From Lentinula raphanica (lineage: Eukaryota > Basidiomycota > Agaricomycetes > Agaricales > Omphalotaceae): a DNA stretch of 64,000 bases. Positions 1 through 10,816 of the stretch are shown here, in pieces; the stretch's first letter is position 1; each line of letters starts with the position of its first letter. The translations under genes and the position numbers were made by a program. Location of the stretch: positions 1,488,001 through 1,552,000 of the forward strand of contig JANVFP010000005.1 in assembly GCA_027919835.1 (NCBI GenBank), in the 5' to 3' direction. The notes under the pieces were generated by a model. The model ran no database searches and was not told where the DNA came from. It saw only the letters and a list, made by a program, of their open reading frames with translations.

Positions 1-507
1 GGCATGTTGGGGTCTGATGGCATCGGGAAAGAAGTATAGGTTTCTGAAAGGACCTCCAGTGACAGATCCGATGTATGATGCGGATAGCGAGTGCATCTCG
101 GTGAGGATACCCTTGATCTGGGAAGCGACATGCTCTAACTGGACAGGCGTGAGGGTATCGATGACCTCCTTCAGTTGGACGCCAGGAATTTCCTCCATAC
201 ATATGTACCAGACGTCTGGTAATTCCTCGGTGCGTGGATCCCATAGATTGGATTGACGAGCGTCGCCTGGGTGGTCCAACACTCGTGGAACACGGAAAGA
301 TAGATGCTGATGAGTGTAGAGGAGGCAGTTAACTTCCTCCGCAAGGTCTCCTCTGTATTTTATCAGTACGCCTGGCGCAGTGCGAACGACTTTGCTCCCG
401 CCTAGATTAGGCTGATAGACGATATCCTCTGGAGGTAGATCATTGAGGTCTTGATAGGAAGTTGGTAGCCACAAAGGCAGTTCTGGTGTTTCTGAGATGG
501 ACGGCAT
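1..507 (-). CDS. APH-like phosphotransferase / kinase-like protein, 5' part only
   Basis: One open frame of 169 codons runs from an ATG at 507 off the left edge, so the C-terminal half is missing. The translation starts MPSISETPELPLW. It shows the N-lobe pattern of fungal aminoglycoside-phosphotransferase-like (APH) proteins: a strand with VVRTAPGVLIKY, then EEVNCLLYTHQHLSFRVPRV, WYICMEEIPGV (hinge) and an LTEMHSLSA helix. In this family such proteins phosphorylate small molecules or are of unknown substrate; no substrate can be read here. The catalytic HGD and DFE-type motifs would lie beyond the edge, so activity cannot be judged. No intron is seen in the visible part. A plain protein-kinase-like fold is the alternative. 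Confidence 0.75.
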   Translation of the reverse strand, partial: MPSISETPELPLWLPTSYQDLNDLPPEDIVYQPNLGGSKVVRTAPGVLIKYRGDLAEEVNCLLYTHQHLSFRVPRVLDHPGDARQSNLWDPRTEELPDVWYICMEEIPGVQLKEVIDTLTPVQLEHVASQIKGILTEMHSLSASYIGSVTGGPFRNLYFFPDAIRPQHA

Positions 508-2012
508 GGCCTGTACGCCAACAAGATGAGAGAAAGAGACGACAGAGAAGGAGAGAAAAGAGCCAAACATTTCACAGACGTGTAGCACTTGCCGTGTATA
601 AGTGCTGAGTCAGTTCTTCACCTTTTAACCGTGCAAGTCGTCGTCGTCAGAACAAGAGAAGAGGGTATAGTGCCGATAAGCTTAAGGTTGAGATGACGAG
701 CATAAATCAGAAAAGTGAAAAACGTTCTGGCAGACAAAAATGATATCCGCGTCTCCGCGCCCGGATTCCGACCACGTGATCAGCGCTAATAGTTTGAGCG
801 CTTAAATACCTCTCGGCGACTCCTCCCAATTCTGCAGACTCCTTAAACTTTGTTAGAACGATTTTTCTATTAACCTCCCTGAACTGAAGGCTGTCTTCCC
901 TATCGCTCTCAATCTACGACTAGACTCAACAATCTCAAGTTCGCTTGCTGTTGGGACAGCCATTTCTGGTCCATAGCGCCGCTTCTTCCACGAAGTCTTT
1001 CCCTTTGAGGAATCCCTCATTCTTCTCTGTTCTTCTCTGACCTTCTCTTCGCCGTGACATCGCTACGTCGTCACCTCAACTCCTGACTGCTGAGGCCACA
1101 ATCTTTCTAATTCCACTCGGCATACGTGGAATGGTCATGGAGTGGAACCATGATCTATCACAACATTGGTGGTTTATCTTTGTCATTACTCTCGCGTTTT
1201 CCCCGAATCCAGTTTCTCTCCCGCCGTTCCTGTGCTAATCCTTTTGACCTTGATAAAGAACAAGCTTCTTGTTCCTGTCCATCGCGCCATGTCATCGGCT
1301 GATCCAGGTCGAGCAAAATGTTGAATGCTCGAAGAATCAACGAGTACATCATGCGGTCATGTTTTACAAGTTCGTGCAATCTTCATGAGAAACCGAGCTG
1401 GTGAGTGTATAAATTACTCTCTCAAGAGATGTTCGCCGTGGACTCTCGGTGATTCCTCTCTATGTTTGCCCGATGTTATGCATCATGAAGTGATTTATGG
1501 CAGAGGGCTGGGCTTGAGTGGCATGGTAGATTCCATTGATCTGAATGGATCGACTTGACTACGCACGACGACTATAACCGTGCTCTTGTTGCGGCGAAGA
1601 AACACCGTCGATATAAGATAGATGTGTCGGTAGTGGATAGTATCCGTGAGGGTTCTCCGTGCTTCAAGTAAAGTTACTGCTCTAAAAGCTTGTGCGGGGG
1701 GGCTAAGCAAAGGATAGATATGTAAACAGTAACTGAGGTAAGATGCTTGAATGAAGAAACCGTAGAAAGCCAGAGAAAGAACTTGAAGGAAATAAGCCTA
1801 TGGCTGCCGTAAGCCGGTAAATGACAGCTGAGCGTTTGCGGTGCTCTCTTTCTTGAACGCCATATCCTCTGGTTAAGGTCTTTCTTTACCCAGCCTTAAT
1901 CGTATTATTTTCTTCTTTATATTCTTTCTATTCTTATAGCCCATCCTTATACTTTCCTCTTGCTTTCTTCGCCACTGGACCGGTCTCTTGTTCCCCAGTT
2001 ATCTCATAAGAC
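508..2012. other. Intergenic region between the APH-like gene and the Rho2-type GTPase
   Basis: This is a shared upstream region for two divergent genes. It contains pyrimidine-rich stretches (for example 1880-1990, CT-rich, just before the Rho2 start), as usual for fungal promoters and 5' leaders. Short open frames on both strands lack introns, family motifs or coding bias that I can recognise. I see no RNA gene. Confidence 0.5.
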
Positions 2013-3113
2013 ATGTCCTCTCAAAACCCTGTATGTCTTCTTCTCGCTATAATCCCTTTCTACCTGGCCTTTCTACCTCTTTCTCAACCCTCGTTCGCTT
2101 GTTAGATCCGACGAAAACTGGTTATAGTAGGCGATGGCACGTAATATCTACCACTCTGCCTTTGACTTATCTACTCACAGCTTGTTTCTTGTCTCCAGGT
2201 GCTTGCGGAAAGACGTCTCTGCTGTGTTCCTTTGCGCTAGGAGAATTTCCTAAGGAATATGTATGTTGAAATTGCTCCCTGTCTTTCTGTCTGCACCAAT
2301 CTCACCACTCTTCCTATAGCAACCCAGTGCGCAGTCAAACAGGCTCAATTCTCGTTTCTATCATTGACACACCTCTCTTCGCCCAGCTGTTTTCGATAAC
2401 TATGTCGCCGAAATCAGACTCGATGAGAAACCTGTTCAGCTAGCACTTTGGGATACTGCGTGCGTCATTTCCTACTTTCATCATTTACAACTCCCACAAT
2501 GTTTGGAATTCAACAGTGGCCAGGAAGAATATGAAGTCAGTCTTCTGCGTTACATTTTTTCGTCGCGACGGTACTGAACAGCCTTTCTGCAGCGCTTGCG
2601 ACCTATGTCCTATTCAAAGTCCCATGTTATTCTCATCGCCTTTGCTCTCGACACCCCTGATTCTTTGGAGAACGTAGAAACTAAGGTATGTCACTCCCTG
2701 ATAGGCTCACCACGACGTTTGTTCATTGGTCTTCTCATTCACAGTGGATAGAAGAAGTCCGTTCAATTTGTGGCCCCACCATTCCCGTCATCCTCGTAGG
2801 TTGCAAAGCCGACCTTCGCCCAAGTCCCACACATCCCAACACTCCTGACAACCCTGCTCCCTATGTCACTCGCGAAATGGGAGAACGTGTTGCTCAAGCG
2901 ATAGGTGCCCGTGCCTATAAAGAATGCTCTGCTTTGAAAATAGAAGGTGTTGATGATGTTTTCGAGACGGCGACTCGTGCCAGCATGTTAATGCGTGATG
3001 GTGCGCAGTCGCACTCTCATTCAGACGGCCGTCATCATCGACGGAAGAGCAGCACCAAGAGTGCCCTTCATGAGGATACTGGAAGCGGATGGAAGTGTTG
3101 CGTTGTGTGCTAA
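2013..3113 (+). CDS. rho2: Rho2-type small GTPase
   Basis: Eight exons (2013-2030, 2106-2136, 2199-2260, 2320-2326, 2387-2459, 2517-2535, 2593-2685, 2745-3113) join to a 223-residue protein. Visible motifs are the P-loop GDGACGKT, switch I around PTVFDNY, DTAGQEEYERLRP (switch II), the base-specificity motif GCKADL and SALK. The C-terminus is KCCVVC, whose last four residues form a CaaX-like prenylation box. The run EEYERLRPMSYSKSHVIL and the GVDDVFETATRA segment resemble fission-yeast Rho2, a membrane-anchored switch controlling cell-wall synthesis and polarity. Two joins are unusual: intron 2 needs a GC donor (GCACGT at 2137), and exon 4 is a 7-nt micro-exon. Without them the P-loop and switch I cannot be joined in frame. 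Rho1 or Rho3 are less likely alternatives. Confidence 0.88.
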
Positions 3114-4882
3114 ATCGTTTCTTTCGATACATGCGGGAAGGACCGGACTCAACTGCTTTATCGATCCCGTTCCTTGTTGTCGTCTTCCCTCTATCAATAT
3201 CGTATACGTCAATGGACCAACTACGGCCTGGCCTTCTCCTTGGCCATCCGGTTGTCTCTACTGCCTTTGACTACTTTTTCCTGTTTCTTCACGCCTTTTT
3301 CTTTGCTATCTTGATTTACCTCCTCCCCTGTTGATCTCTTACCAGTATATTCTGTCCATAGACTCTAATCGTTGCATTTATCACGATTTCATCTTCCATC
3401 CAAATGACTACGGTCAGTGTCGAAACACGTATTTCATTTCCTTGATGCCTTCGAATTCAACTCCGAGCTTAGCATGCAGAGTTAGCGCCATGTAAGGAGG
3501 GAGAGTTCGTCGCATAAGGAGCCTCTTCTTCTACCGAAGATGGTTCATAACATGTTGAAGACTCAAACACATGCACTTGTCTGTCTTCTCTTCGACGGCA
3601 AGGTTGTAAGAACAAAAACACCACTGGATAACTCAGCTCCCATATATTATTCTTGACGCTTATGTACAGTCGCGATGAAACTGAGTTCGAACAAGTATGC
3701 TCAACACAGAAGAATCTTCCTGTCTACATTTGAGGCATGCTGACAGTGTAGTACAACTTGAACATATGATATTTGTTCGCGCCGTAATGCTGAAGCATTT
3801 CGATCAGGAAGGAAGGGTCCAGCGAAGTCCGAAGGACTCTAGTGACCCCAAAATCCATGTCGGAGTCTCATTCGAGCACATTCCAAATTCGTGCTCGAAT
3901 TCAGAACTGGATTGCAGAACTGCACCCGGTCATAAACGGAACGCACGGCTGTGTCCCAAACATGGGACTATACTTGAGTATCGCCAAGTTCGCGGGAATC
4001 TCAATTGCACAAGTGAAAGGGTGTAGACATTTTCTGTCGACTGCATCGGGTTGGCCATGTGTTCACGTACAAGGATGGCATACAACTTGAACGTTGAGTT
4101 TTTGGCAGGGAAAAACAGCGCTTGAGATGGAGGGAAGCATACACCGGTGTTGAGATTTCCGGTGAAGATGAGGCTATCACGTCGGCGACAGCTATAGTCA
4201 AGATCTGTTTTCAATACCTTTCATCGGCAACGAACTAGCTGGCAACTATGCGCAAGCAAGAAACCGATAGGAGCACTCTTCGTGGTCCGAATGTGACGAC
4301 CCAGCTCGGGTGCTATCAGTTGAATGGAAAAAACAAATCTGACACAGGAAGTCTTCACGAGCGATGTTTCCAAAGCAAGGGAGACCTCGGAAGCGATACG
4401 TGTCTTTTTCCGAGGAGGGGTTCGAACCAATACCTGAAATTTCACTAAAATAATCAAAGGACCTACGAAATATCCGACATGGCCAATTCACTTTCCGCAA
4501 GACGCCTACGGGAATTCCCTGCATTAGTTTAGGCTATCGATTCGAGTTACAGGTTCATATTGGCTCACCCAGGATTCGAGCTACCGCTTGGCTTGGTCTA
4601 TCGCGACACCAGAGAGAAGGACGGAACCACAAAAGGTTACCTTGGGTGTACGTGCAGAGCGACCGGTTTGATTGGGGGGCGCATTGTTCGGTCTTGGGTT
4701 CTCGGACGGCTAATCTCACGAAAGGTGCTCCCTTTCGTCCTATCACAAAGGAGGAAATAATTTTTGACATTATGTGGTTTTTCTAAGTTTCTATAGGAAC
4801 ATGTAGGGTCCCTTGAGCTACTCATTGGAGCATAGCACGTACCGATATGTTACACTGTCAATACCCATCTGATAGATAATCA
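3114..4882. other. Intergenic, no gene supported
   Basis: This lies between the Rho2-type gene and ISA2, which converge here (plus and minus strand). It presumably holds both 3' UTRs. Several 60-110-codon open frames exist on both strands but none has a recognisable motif, a plausible splice pattern or support from a second copy. A GGTTCGAACC palindrome near 4420 resembles a tRNA T-loop, but no tRNA folds around it. Confidence 0.45.
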
Positions 4883-5584
4883 CTACGTCTTAAGTTCCCA
4901 ACTGACTCCACATCCACAACCACTGCCCTTGGAATGCGGGTTTTCGGATACACGAAAGCTACTCCCGATTAGTTCTGTGGCGAAATCTATCGTTGAACCA
5001 TTCAATAGAGTAAGAGAAACGGCATCCACAACAATGTTTGAAGGCTTGATCGTAGGATGCGAAAAGTGACTGGAAAGAGAAAAGTACCTCATACGAGCTC
5101 GCATTGTTTGAATAAAGACTTACTAATCATCCAGAGACCGAGTCTTTGCTAGTTCCATTTTATACTGGTAGCCATGACATCCTCCAGATTCTACTGCTAC
5201 CCTCAATGCGGCATTTGGGTCTTTTTCTCGTTGAGCTATCTTCTGTAATTGCTGATAGATCGGCCTAAGGTGAGTATCGTGTAAGTTGTGTTTCCGACGA
5301 ATACATACCTCCGCAGCTCTATCTGTTATTATGACTTTGGCATCTTCAGGAGATATAAGTTGAACATCGATCTCTTCCTGTTCAAGATACTTTTGAGAAG
5401 GTAAAGAAAGAAGCACTGTTGGGGAAGAGGGAAGATGCTGGGTGACAATAGTTGTTCTCCGAGGAGCAGAAGCTGTATAAGCGCGCAATGTTGAAGAACA
5501 ATTCAACGTCCTGGGATGCGTCCCATGTCTAGTCAAGGTCCGTAATAAACCTCTGGTTGCTCGAGGGGTGATACCGCACGCCAT
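4883..5584 (-). CDS. ISA2: Mitochondrial iron-sulfur cluster assembly protein ISA2 (HesB/IscA family)
   Basis: Three exons (5309-5584, 5124-5251, 4883-5069) encode 196 residues. The N-terminus is rich in Arg and Ser/Thr (MACGITPRATRGLL...), as in a mitochondrial presequence. The A-type carrier core follows: ITDRAAE, then LQKIAQREKDPNAALRVAVE, the SGGCHGYQY motif with the first conserved Cys, and GSGCGCG near the C-terminus with the Cys-x-Cys pair. In this family the three cysteines bind iron or a [4Fe-4S] cluster, and ISA2 acts with ISA1 and IBA57 in late [4Fe-4S] maturation. The first intron (5252-5308, 57 nt) is a multiple of three without stops, so an unspliced frame stays open; removing it restores the family spacing. 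The ATG at 5584 faces SPP2 across a 97-bp gap. The SGGCHGYQY form favours ISA2 over ISA1. Confidence 0.9.
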
Positions 5585-5681
5585 GGTTGTGTAGATGAAA
5601 GTCGAGTCGAAACTAACGGTAGCCCGGAAGATCCTCATCCGGTCGCTCACGTAATCCATTAATCCTTGGTCTTTGACCACC
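5585..5681. promoter_or_regulatory. Bidirectional promoter between ISA2 and SPP2
   Basis: Only 97 bp separate the two ATGs, which point away from each other, so both 5' leaders and core promoters must lie in or overlap this gap. No clear TATA box is visible. The arrangement suggests co-expression of two housekeeping genes (inference). Confidence 0.6.
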
Positions 5682-7037
5682 ATGTCTGCACCCAAGGTTT
5701 CTTTCACCATTCGCAGACCAAGTCCAACCTCGCGAGCTACCTCCTCAGGCCCAGAATCAGATAGCGGCTCCTCTTTCAAAATTCCTGCTTTACCTCGTCA
5801 CCTCACGAATGATAGCAGTGCGCCTGGAAGCCCTCTTGCTAGAAGCCGGACTTCATCACCATACCATGAAAACTCAGACAGTGACCAGGACGATGAAGAT
5901 CAGGATGAACTCGTAACTAGTTTCGATGCTTTTGGAGTTAAACGGTGTGTCTCTTGCCAATCACTGTGTATACAGCCGTCTCAACTCACAAAAGTCTACT
6001 TTCAACACTGCTTTAGACTTCATGAAAAGAAACCTCAAGGACCTCTTATCATTCCTGCTCTCAAAAACCGTGATTGGCGCGAAGCTGCTCGTAAACGGCG
6101 AACGCTGAGCCAGTATGTTCCTGAGTCTGCTCGTGCGCAGACAATAGGGAGTGATGGCAGTGTCGGTGGACTCGGTACCAGGGACACAATCAATAGCGGT
6201 CCAGTCGTCTCGGGGCTACAATATGGGAAGAAGGATGTGGCAATTGTTAAGCAGGAAGAAGATGTTGTCATGGTCGAACCTGGGCAGACACCCGAGGATG
6301 AGATCTCGAAACAAGAAGAGGAGGATTCTGAAGATAAAGCAGCCTTGCGTGCTTTACTCGCTGGTGCAGATGGCGAAGAAAGTGGTCCTAGGATTGACAT
6401 CATCCCTACTCCCGTTTCGGAGAAGGACGCTTATAAGCAAGATGTTGAAGAGCTTCCTGAATCTTCCACACTTGCCGATTACGAACGAGTTCCCGTTTCC
6501 CAATTCGGCGCTGCGATGCTACGAGGTATGGGATGGAAGGAAGGTACCGCGGCTTCTCGGAAAGGCAATGGCATCGTACAACCCTATATACCCGAATCTC
6601 GACCAGCTCTGCTGGGAATTGGAGCTAAAGAGATGGAAGTTTTTGACGATGGTTCCAACAAATCCGCTGGGAAACGACGTGCAGATAAACGCTACATCCC
6701 CATAGTCAGGAAAGACAAGGACGGAAATATCGTCTCTGAAGACGAGTTTCGGAGGAGAAATGCAGAGAAGGAAAAGCGACGCAATCGCTCTAGGTCACCT
6801 CAGCGCGATTCGAGAGCTTCGTCGAGGCGTTCGTCTCCAGATAGACGGTCTTACGATGACCGTCGTAGGGACTACATTCAGAAAGATAAAGGAGCTGGTG
6901 AGGGGAGGGATGATAGAAGGGACAAGTATCGGGCTCGAGATGGCGATCATAGAGACAACAATCGGCGCGATAGGTCAGAGCAAGAGCGCGACTATCGTCG
7001 TGATTATTCCAGAGAATCAGACAGACGCAGGCACTAG
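5682..7037 (+). CDS. SPP2: Pre-mRNA-splicing factor SPP2 (GPKOW/MOS2 type G-patch protein)
   Basis: Two exons (5682-5944 and 6017-7037) encode 427 residues. The 72-nt intron is a multiple of three and stop-free, so the unspliced frame is also open; removal creates VKRLHEKKPQGPLIIPAL, the usual form of this region. Order of features: a disordered acidic/serine-rich N-terminus, the conserved PLIIPALKNRDWREAARKRR block, an acidic middle, then a G-patch-like segment PVSQFGAAMLRGMGWKEG, and an Arg/Ser/Asp-rich tail (SRSPQRDSRASSRRSS and many RD/RR pairs). In yeast Spp2 binds and activates the DEAH helicase Prp2 before the first splicing step. The start was taken at the ATG at 5682 because the only in-frame codon upstream that could initiate is a TTG. 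Confidence 0.88.
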   Translation: MSAPKVSFTIRRPSPTSRATSSGPESDSGSSFKIPALPRHLTNDSSAPGSPLARSRTSSPYHENSDSDQDDEDQDELVTSFDAFGVKRCVSCQSLCIQPSQLTKVYFQHCFRLHEKKPQGPLIIPALKNRDWREAARKRRTLSQYVPESARAQTIGSDGSVGGLGTRDTINSGPVVSGLQYGKKDVAIVKQEEDVVMVEPGQTPEDEISKQEEEDSEDKAALRALLAGADGEESGPRIDIIPTPVSEKDAYKQDVEELPESSTLADYERVPVSQFGAAMLRGMGWKEGTAASRKGNGIVQPYIPESRPALLGIGAKEMEVFDDGSNKSAGKRRADKRYIPIVRKDKDGNIVSEDEFRRRNAEKEKRRNRSRSPQRDSRASSRRSSPDRRSYDDRRRDYIQKDKGAGEGRDDRRDKYRARDGDHRDNNRRDRSEQERDYRRDYSRESDRRRH

Positions 7038-8441
7038 AAATCACGTCTTGATACAACCTGGCTTGTATGTTATTGTAAACACTTATCTTGTATCTGGAGT
7101 CGTTGATTGTGGTAGCCTCATTGTAGGGCAACCTCAAGGCTTTGATCGCAGGGACAGTTTGAGGCCTCACTTGGTAGATGCTACTTAGTCTCTGCCAGTC
7201 GAAGATTATGCAGTGACATTACTTGTTGACAGCTTGGAGACTCTTGGAGACAACCAGATATTGTGCGGCGTAATCCTGGAGCTTCGTGAAATTTCGGCGA
7301 GACACCGGTTACCAAAAACGTTTGATATCTACAGCTTTGACCGTCCACGTAAGGAAGGCGACAAAATTTCGACGCTTTATGTGAAATACCTTCAAGTGCT
7401 GTGCACTGTGTCGATATTCGCTGACAAGAACATATTGTGGAACCCGTGGACACGAACATCGATCTGTCAAGGGGGGCTATACAGGAAGGCAAGTTCGTGC
7501 AGGTGGACTTTCCGCTAATATCTCAAAGACCCACCGGTGATTATTAGTCCAACCGTCGACTTCAATCCATAAGTCTGTGCCAAAGTAGGATCTATGTAAA
7601 TCCGTCAGAAAAAATCTGCTTATCGTCATCTGCCTAAAAATCTTCAACAACTTGCGGATTCCATCTTTCATACAAACATCTCCGTGCGAGTTTGACTTAA
7701 TTTTGGTTAATTCAACATGCCCAATATTATCTGCGATGCAAACAATATAGAGAGATGACAGCGGGATGCGAAAGCTCGGTGCTCAACCCCTGAGTCTGGA
7801 ATGAGCCGGTTTTGAGCATCATATCCGACATCTTCTTGAGTTCTTGGTGCAGAAAAAGAAGCAGGGACTTTCTGTTTCAGCGATTTTCATGTAAAATTAA
7901 TCCCAGGTTTGGTTCTGTTGGAGCCTGTGATCCCACACCGTTGGCAGAACTAATTGAAGACAATCTCTGATTACAACTTTGGACGGACTCCACCGCCGAG
8001 GAAACACGTTTTATGTTCGAAGCGCAACTGCCTTCGCACAATGTGACCGGGTGGCATAAGTGGAGCAGAAGAAACCCTGGTTTGTGTTGGAATCAAAACA
8101 AAAGCTGAGTTCAGAGTTCAGATATGGCCTATTCGAATAGCCACCTCGGAGCCGTGTTGTTCACAACAGTCAGGTCTATGTAGCATATAAGGCGGACTAA
8201 CAAAGAATCGCGTTCAAGTTTCGTACGGGGGATCATTACAAATAGTAGCAGATTGACATGTAAAACCAAGATCATCACGAAAGAAGATTCTGTACAAAGA
8301 AGAGAAGTATTCGTAGCATGTATTCCCACTGGTCTTCGACATTCAGACTGAACAACCGGCAATGCGTGCGGCAACGCCTGAAAACAAACTTCAGCAAAGG
8401 GGCTCAGATCTTTTTCTCGACATCTAATTTTACCTGGTTAT
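7038..8441. other. Intergenic, no gene supported
   Basis: This separates the 3' ends of SPP2 (plus) and the LPTGI-tailed LysM gene (minus). Open frames of 60-140 codons occur on both strands around 7180-7520 and 8130-8370, but none shows a known motif or splice-supported extension. Confidence 0.4.
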
Positions 8442-9240
8442 TTAGAGAATTCCAGTCGGGAGGATGCCGGTTGGGAGGATGCCTGTGGGGAGAATGCCCG
8501 TAGGGAGAATGCCTGTAGGGAGAATGCCTGTAGGAAGAATGCCGGTGGGGAGAATACCAGTGGGGAGAATGCCCGTAGGGAGAATACCGGTGGGAAGAAT
8601 ACCAGTCGGGAGGATGCCAGAAGGTAGAATACCAGTAGGCAGAATGCCATCATCAGTAGAGGAAGACTCAGTGGGAAGAATGCCAGAGGGAATGATGCCA
8701 GTAGGGAGGATGCCAGAGGGGAGTATGCCAGTAGGAAGGATGCCAGTAGGGAGAATCCCGGTCGGGAGAATGCCAGTGGGGAGAATGCCAGTGGGGAGAA
8801 TGCCAGTGGGGAGAATGCCAGTGGGGAGAATGCCAGTGGGGAGGATGCCAGTAGGGAGAATACCACTTGGGAGTAAGCCATCAGATTCAGGGACGCAAAT
8901 CTCTGAACCGGAAATGAGATCGCTGCAGTCAAGACCCTGTTTGGGGTGGTAGATAGATCAGTACACAATGTAAGGCTCAATTGAGCAAATAATCTTACCG
9001 GGTTCAACGACTGTAACTCAGTCAGTGCAATACCGAGCGCAGATGTAAGCGTGTCGCAGGTGTCTCCTACCACAGTCGTGATCGGAGTGCTGATCCCAGC
9101 AGTGCAGGAAGCATCTATGTCGCGAGGAATCACGCCGGCACCTACATGAAGACGTTAGTCCGTTGCCAGTACTAGTCTGTACAAGATGAATGCTCACCAA
9201 CAGCACCAATCATGGCGAGTAGAGAAAGACGAGCAAACAT
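8442..9240 (-). CDS. Secreted LysM-domain protein with LPTGI repeat tail
   Basis: Three exons (9198-9240, 8999-9141, 8442-8936) join in frame to 226 residues. A signal peptide (MFARLSLLAMIGAVGAGV) is followed by one LysM domain of fungal type: CTAGISTPITTVVGDTCD..., then LTELQSLNPGLDCSDL and GSEICVP, with the usual Cys pattern. LysM domains bind chitin or related N-acetylglucosamine polymers. Fungal secreted forms act in cell-wall protection or in hiding chitin from hosts; the role here is not shown. From residue about 85 to the stop the protein is almost only the pentapeptide LPTGI/LPSGI, broken once by ESSSTDDG. A TATA-like ATATAAAAA lies about 85 bp upstream of the ATG. Two further LysM genes lie nearby on the same strand. 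Confidence 0.85.
8448..8880. repeat. 15-bp minisatellite coding for LPTGI/LPSGI
   Basis: About 28 imperfect copies of a 15-bp unit, roughly GGGAGAATGCCAGTG on the plus strand, with one interruption around 8645-8675. Third-position changes dominate in the LysM gene's frame (Leu, Pro, Thr/Ser, Gly, Ile are kept), which suggests selection on the peptide rather than free drift. Because the unit has no stop, other frames on both strands are also open; these are artefacts. Confidence 0.9.
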
Positions 9241-10474
9241 ATTGGCTTGAGGTCAATGAAGAGCTAAGCGAAGTAGAGAACTGATAGTTGAGTACTCTGA
9301 AGAAAGGAGATGGAAGAGATGGGTTTTTATATCTCTAGAGTTCCTAATCTGGTTCAAGGCCAAGTATGTGGTTCCGTTACACTGACGCAATGATGCTGAA
9401 TCGGATTGGACGTTCGCAGACAGACAAAAGGCCCCGAACGAATTCGTTCCCTTTCCTGAGCTTCAGTCGTCATACGAAAGTGCTTTGACTGCACAGGGTA
9501 AAGAGGTAAGGTCACCCGCTGTCAGCAAAACGTGAAGTCACCCTAAAAACAGGCACTCGCTGATGCATGAAGTGCTCTATAAAGAGATATGCCAATGTAT
9601 CTCCTTGTTCAAAGAACCAGTGATGTTTGACTCAGCTGCACGTTGTGTACACACGCATACCACTTCTTGAATGAAAACTACTTGCCTGGGTCTCGTCTTG
9701 GCCTTACTATGAATATCGATTATCGATCTGGAAGCCTGTCGTGTCCGCCTTCGGAGACAGCTTTGGGAACAAACCTGAAGACTGCCTATAGGATTAAACC
9801 CATGTGGTCAGATATCAAATAGTGACGAACAACATAGAGATTCGAGAAAAATGCAACTGACATTTCATCCTTGAGGAGAAAGACACATCGGGGGTTTGGA
9901 AAGGACGTCTGAGGGAGGCTGGAATCCATGTCCTTGATCATATGACTTTTGCGACAAGAACGCAGGCGGAATTCAAGAATTGTTAAGTGCTCTGCGGAAT
10001 GACACAGGGGAAAACGTCGGTGAAGGCGGAAACAGTGGCAAAGATTGATACATGTGGAGCTTGGTATGTGTATCAAGAAAGTATGTATAGTTCGGGGGAA
10101 GGGCAATGGAAGATCACAGCGAAGAAAAGAAGTTAACCGCTCAGCCAATAGAGTAGACGCCCGGCATTTTCCGTAATGAACGGGATTGAACTTCTTGAAA
10201 GAACAGTAAAGTAATAATTGTAGAGTCGAGACCCTACGAACAGTGGACAGTCACCCCCTCTTAATAAAATAGATCAGGGACTTGACCATTCGCTGCCAAC
10301 CGCTGCTCAAGTTGACAAGGTAAAGATGTGCTCAGTACTGAACTCAAGAGCTGAAATTGGTATCATTGTAAGTTCGGATTGGTACACAGTACAGAATTAG
10401 AGTGCCATTTTTGCTGTACAGTGAGAACTAATCACCCCACACACGTTCTTGGTGAGAGTACATCAGTAACATGA
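9241..10474. other. Intergenic, no gene supported
   Basis: Upstream of the LysM gene. A 120-codon minus-strand frame (9786-10148) has many Phe, Leu, Cys and His codons but no recognisable motif and no clear splice partners. I see no repeat or RNA gene. Confidence 0.4.
9324..9332 (-). promoter_or_regulatory. TATA box of the LPTGI-tailed LysM gene
   Basis: ATATAAAAA on the minus strand, about 85 bp before the ATG at 9240. Position and sequence fit a core promoter; no experimental support. Confidence 0.55.
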
Positions 10475-10816
10475 TTAATTGAGATTAGACTCAAGAAACG
10501 CGCCGGACGTGGAATCGAATGCATACGTCGCCGATTTCCGAACTGTCACCCAAGAATCCATCTCAGGATTGGCATATATCTGTAATCCTGAGTTGCTTTT
10601 TGATTGTGTTGTAAATATCTTCAGCTCGTCCAGTGACAGCGCACTCGAAAGCGTGTGGTACTGGGAATACAGAACCAATTCTTGACTACCGAGGCGATTG
10701 TCGTAGTACGGTTCGCAGTCTTTACCGTAAGTATAGAGCGCGACTGTAAAACTCTCTTCTACCGGATTCATGCTTCTTAAGACCATTGTGTCAGAGATGA
10801 TGCTGTACATGGACAT
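10475..10816 (-). CDS. Hypothetical protein, 3' exon; partly duplicated at 13.54-13.69 kb
   Basis: A 113-codon frame ends at 10475. Its N-terminal part (SMYSIISDTMVL...NPVEES...VALYTYGKDCEPYYDNRL) is conserved in frame in the second duplication unit (minus strand, about 13541-13690), where it stops soon after NNRL. Retention of frame between two diverged copies argues that it was coding. Upstream, the right copy reads on as ITEIASMYN in frame, whereas the left copy carries extra bases there that shift it. The annotated ATG may therefore be a later start, or the left copy may be a pseudogene. I do not recognise the family. Confidence 0.4.
   Translation of the reverse strand: MSMYSIISDTMVLRSMNPVEESFTVALYTYGKDCEPYYDNRLGSQELVLYSQYHTLSSALSLDELKIFTTQSKSNSGLQIYANPEMDSWVTVRKSATYAFDSTSGAFLESNLN

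Noticed and set aside
4400..4450. tRNA-like GGTTCGAACC T-loop
   Set aside because: No T-stem, acceptor stem, D-arm or anticodon arm can be paired on either strand; the palindrome alone is not enough.
8464..8952. 162-codon plus-strand frame of MPVGR repeats
   Set aside because: It is an antisense reading of the stop-free 15-bp repeat; the minus-strand LysM frame has a signal peptide, introns and the LysM domain.
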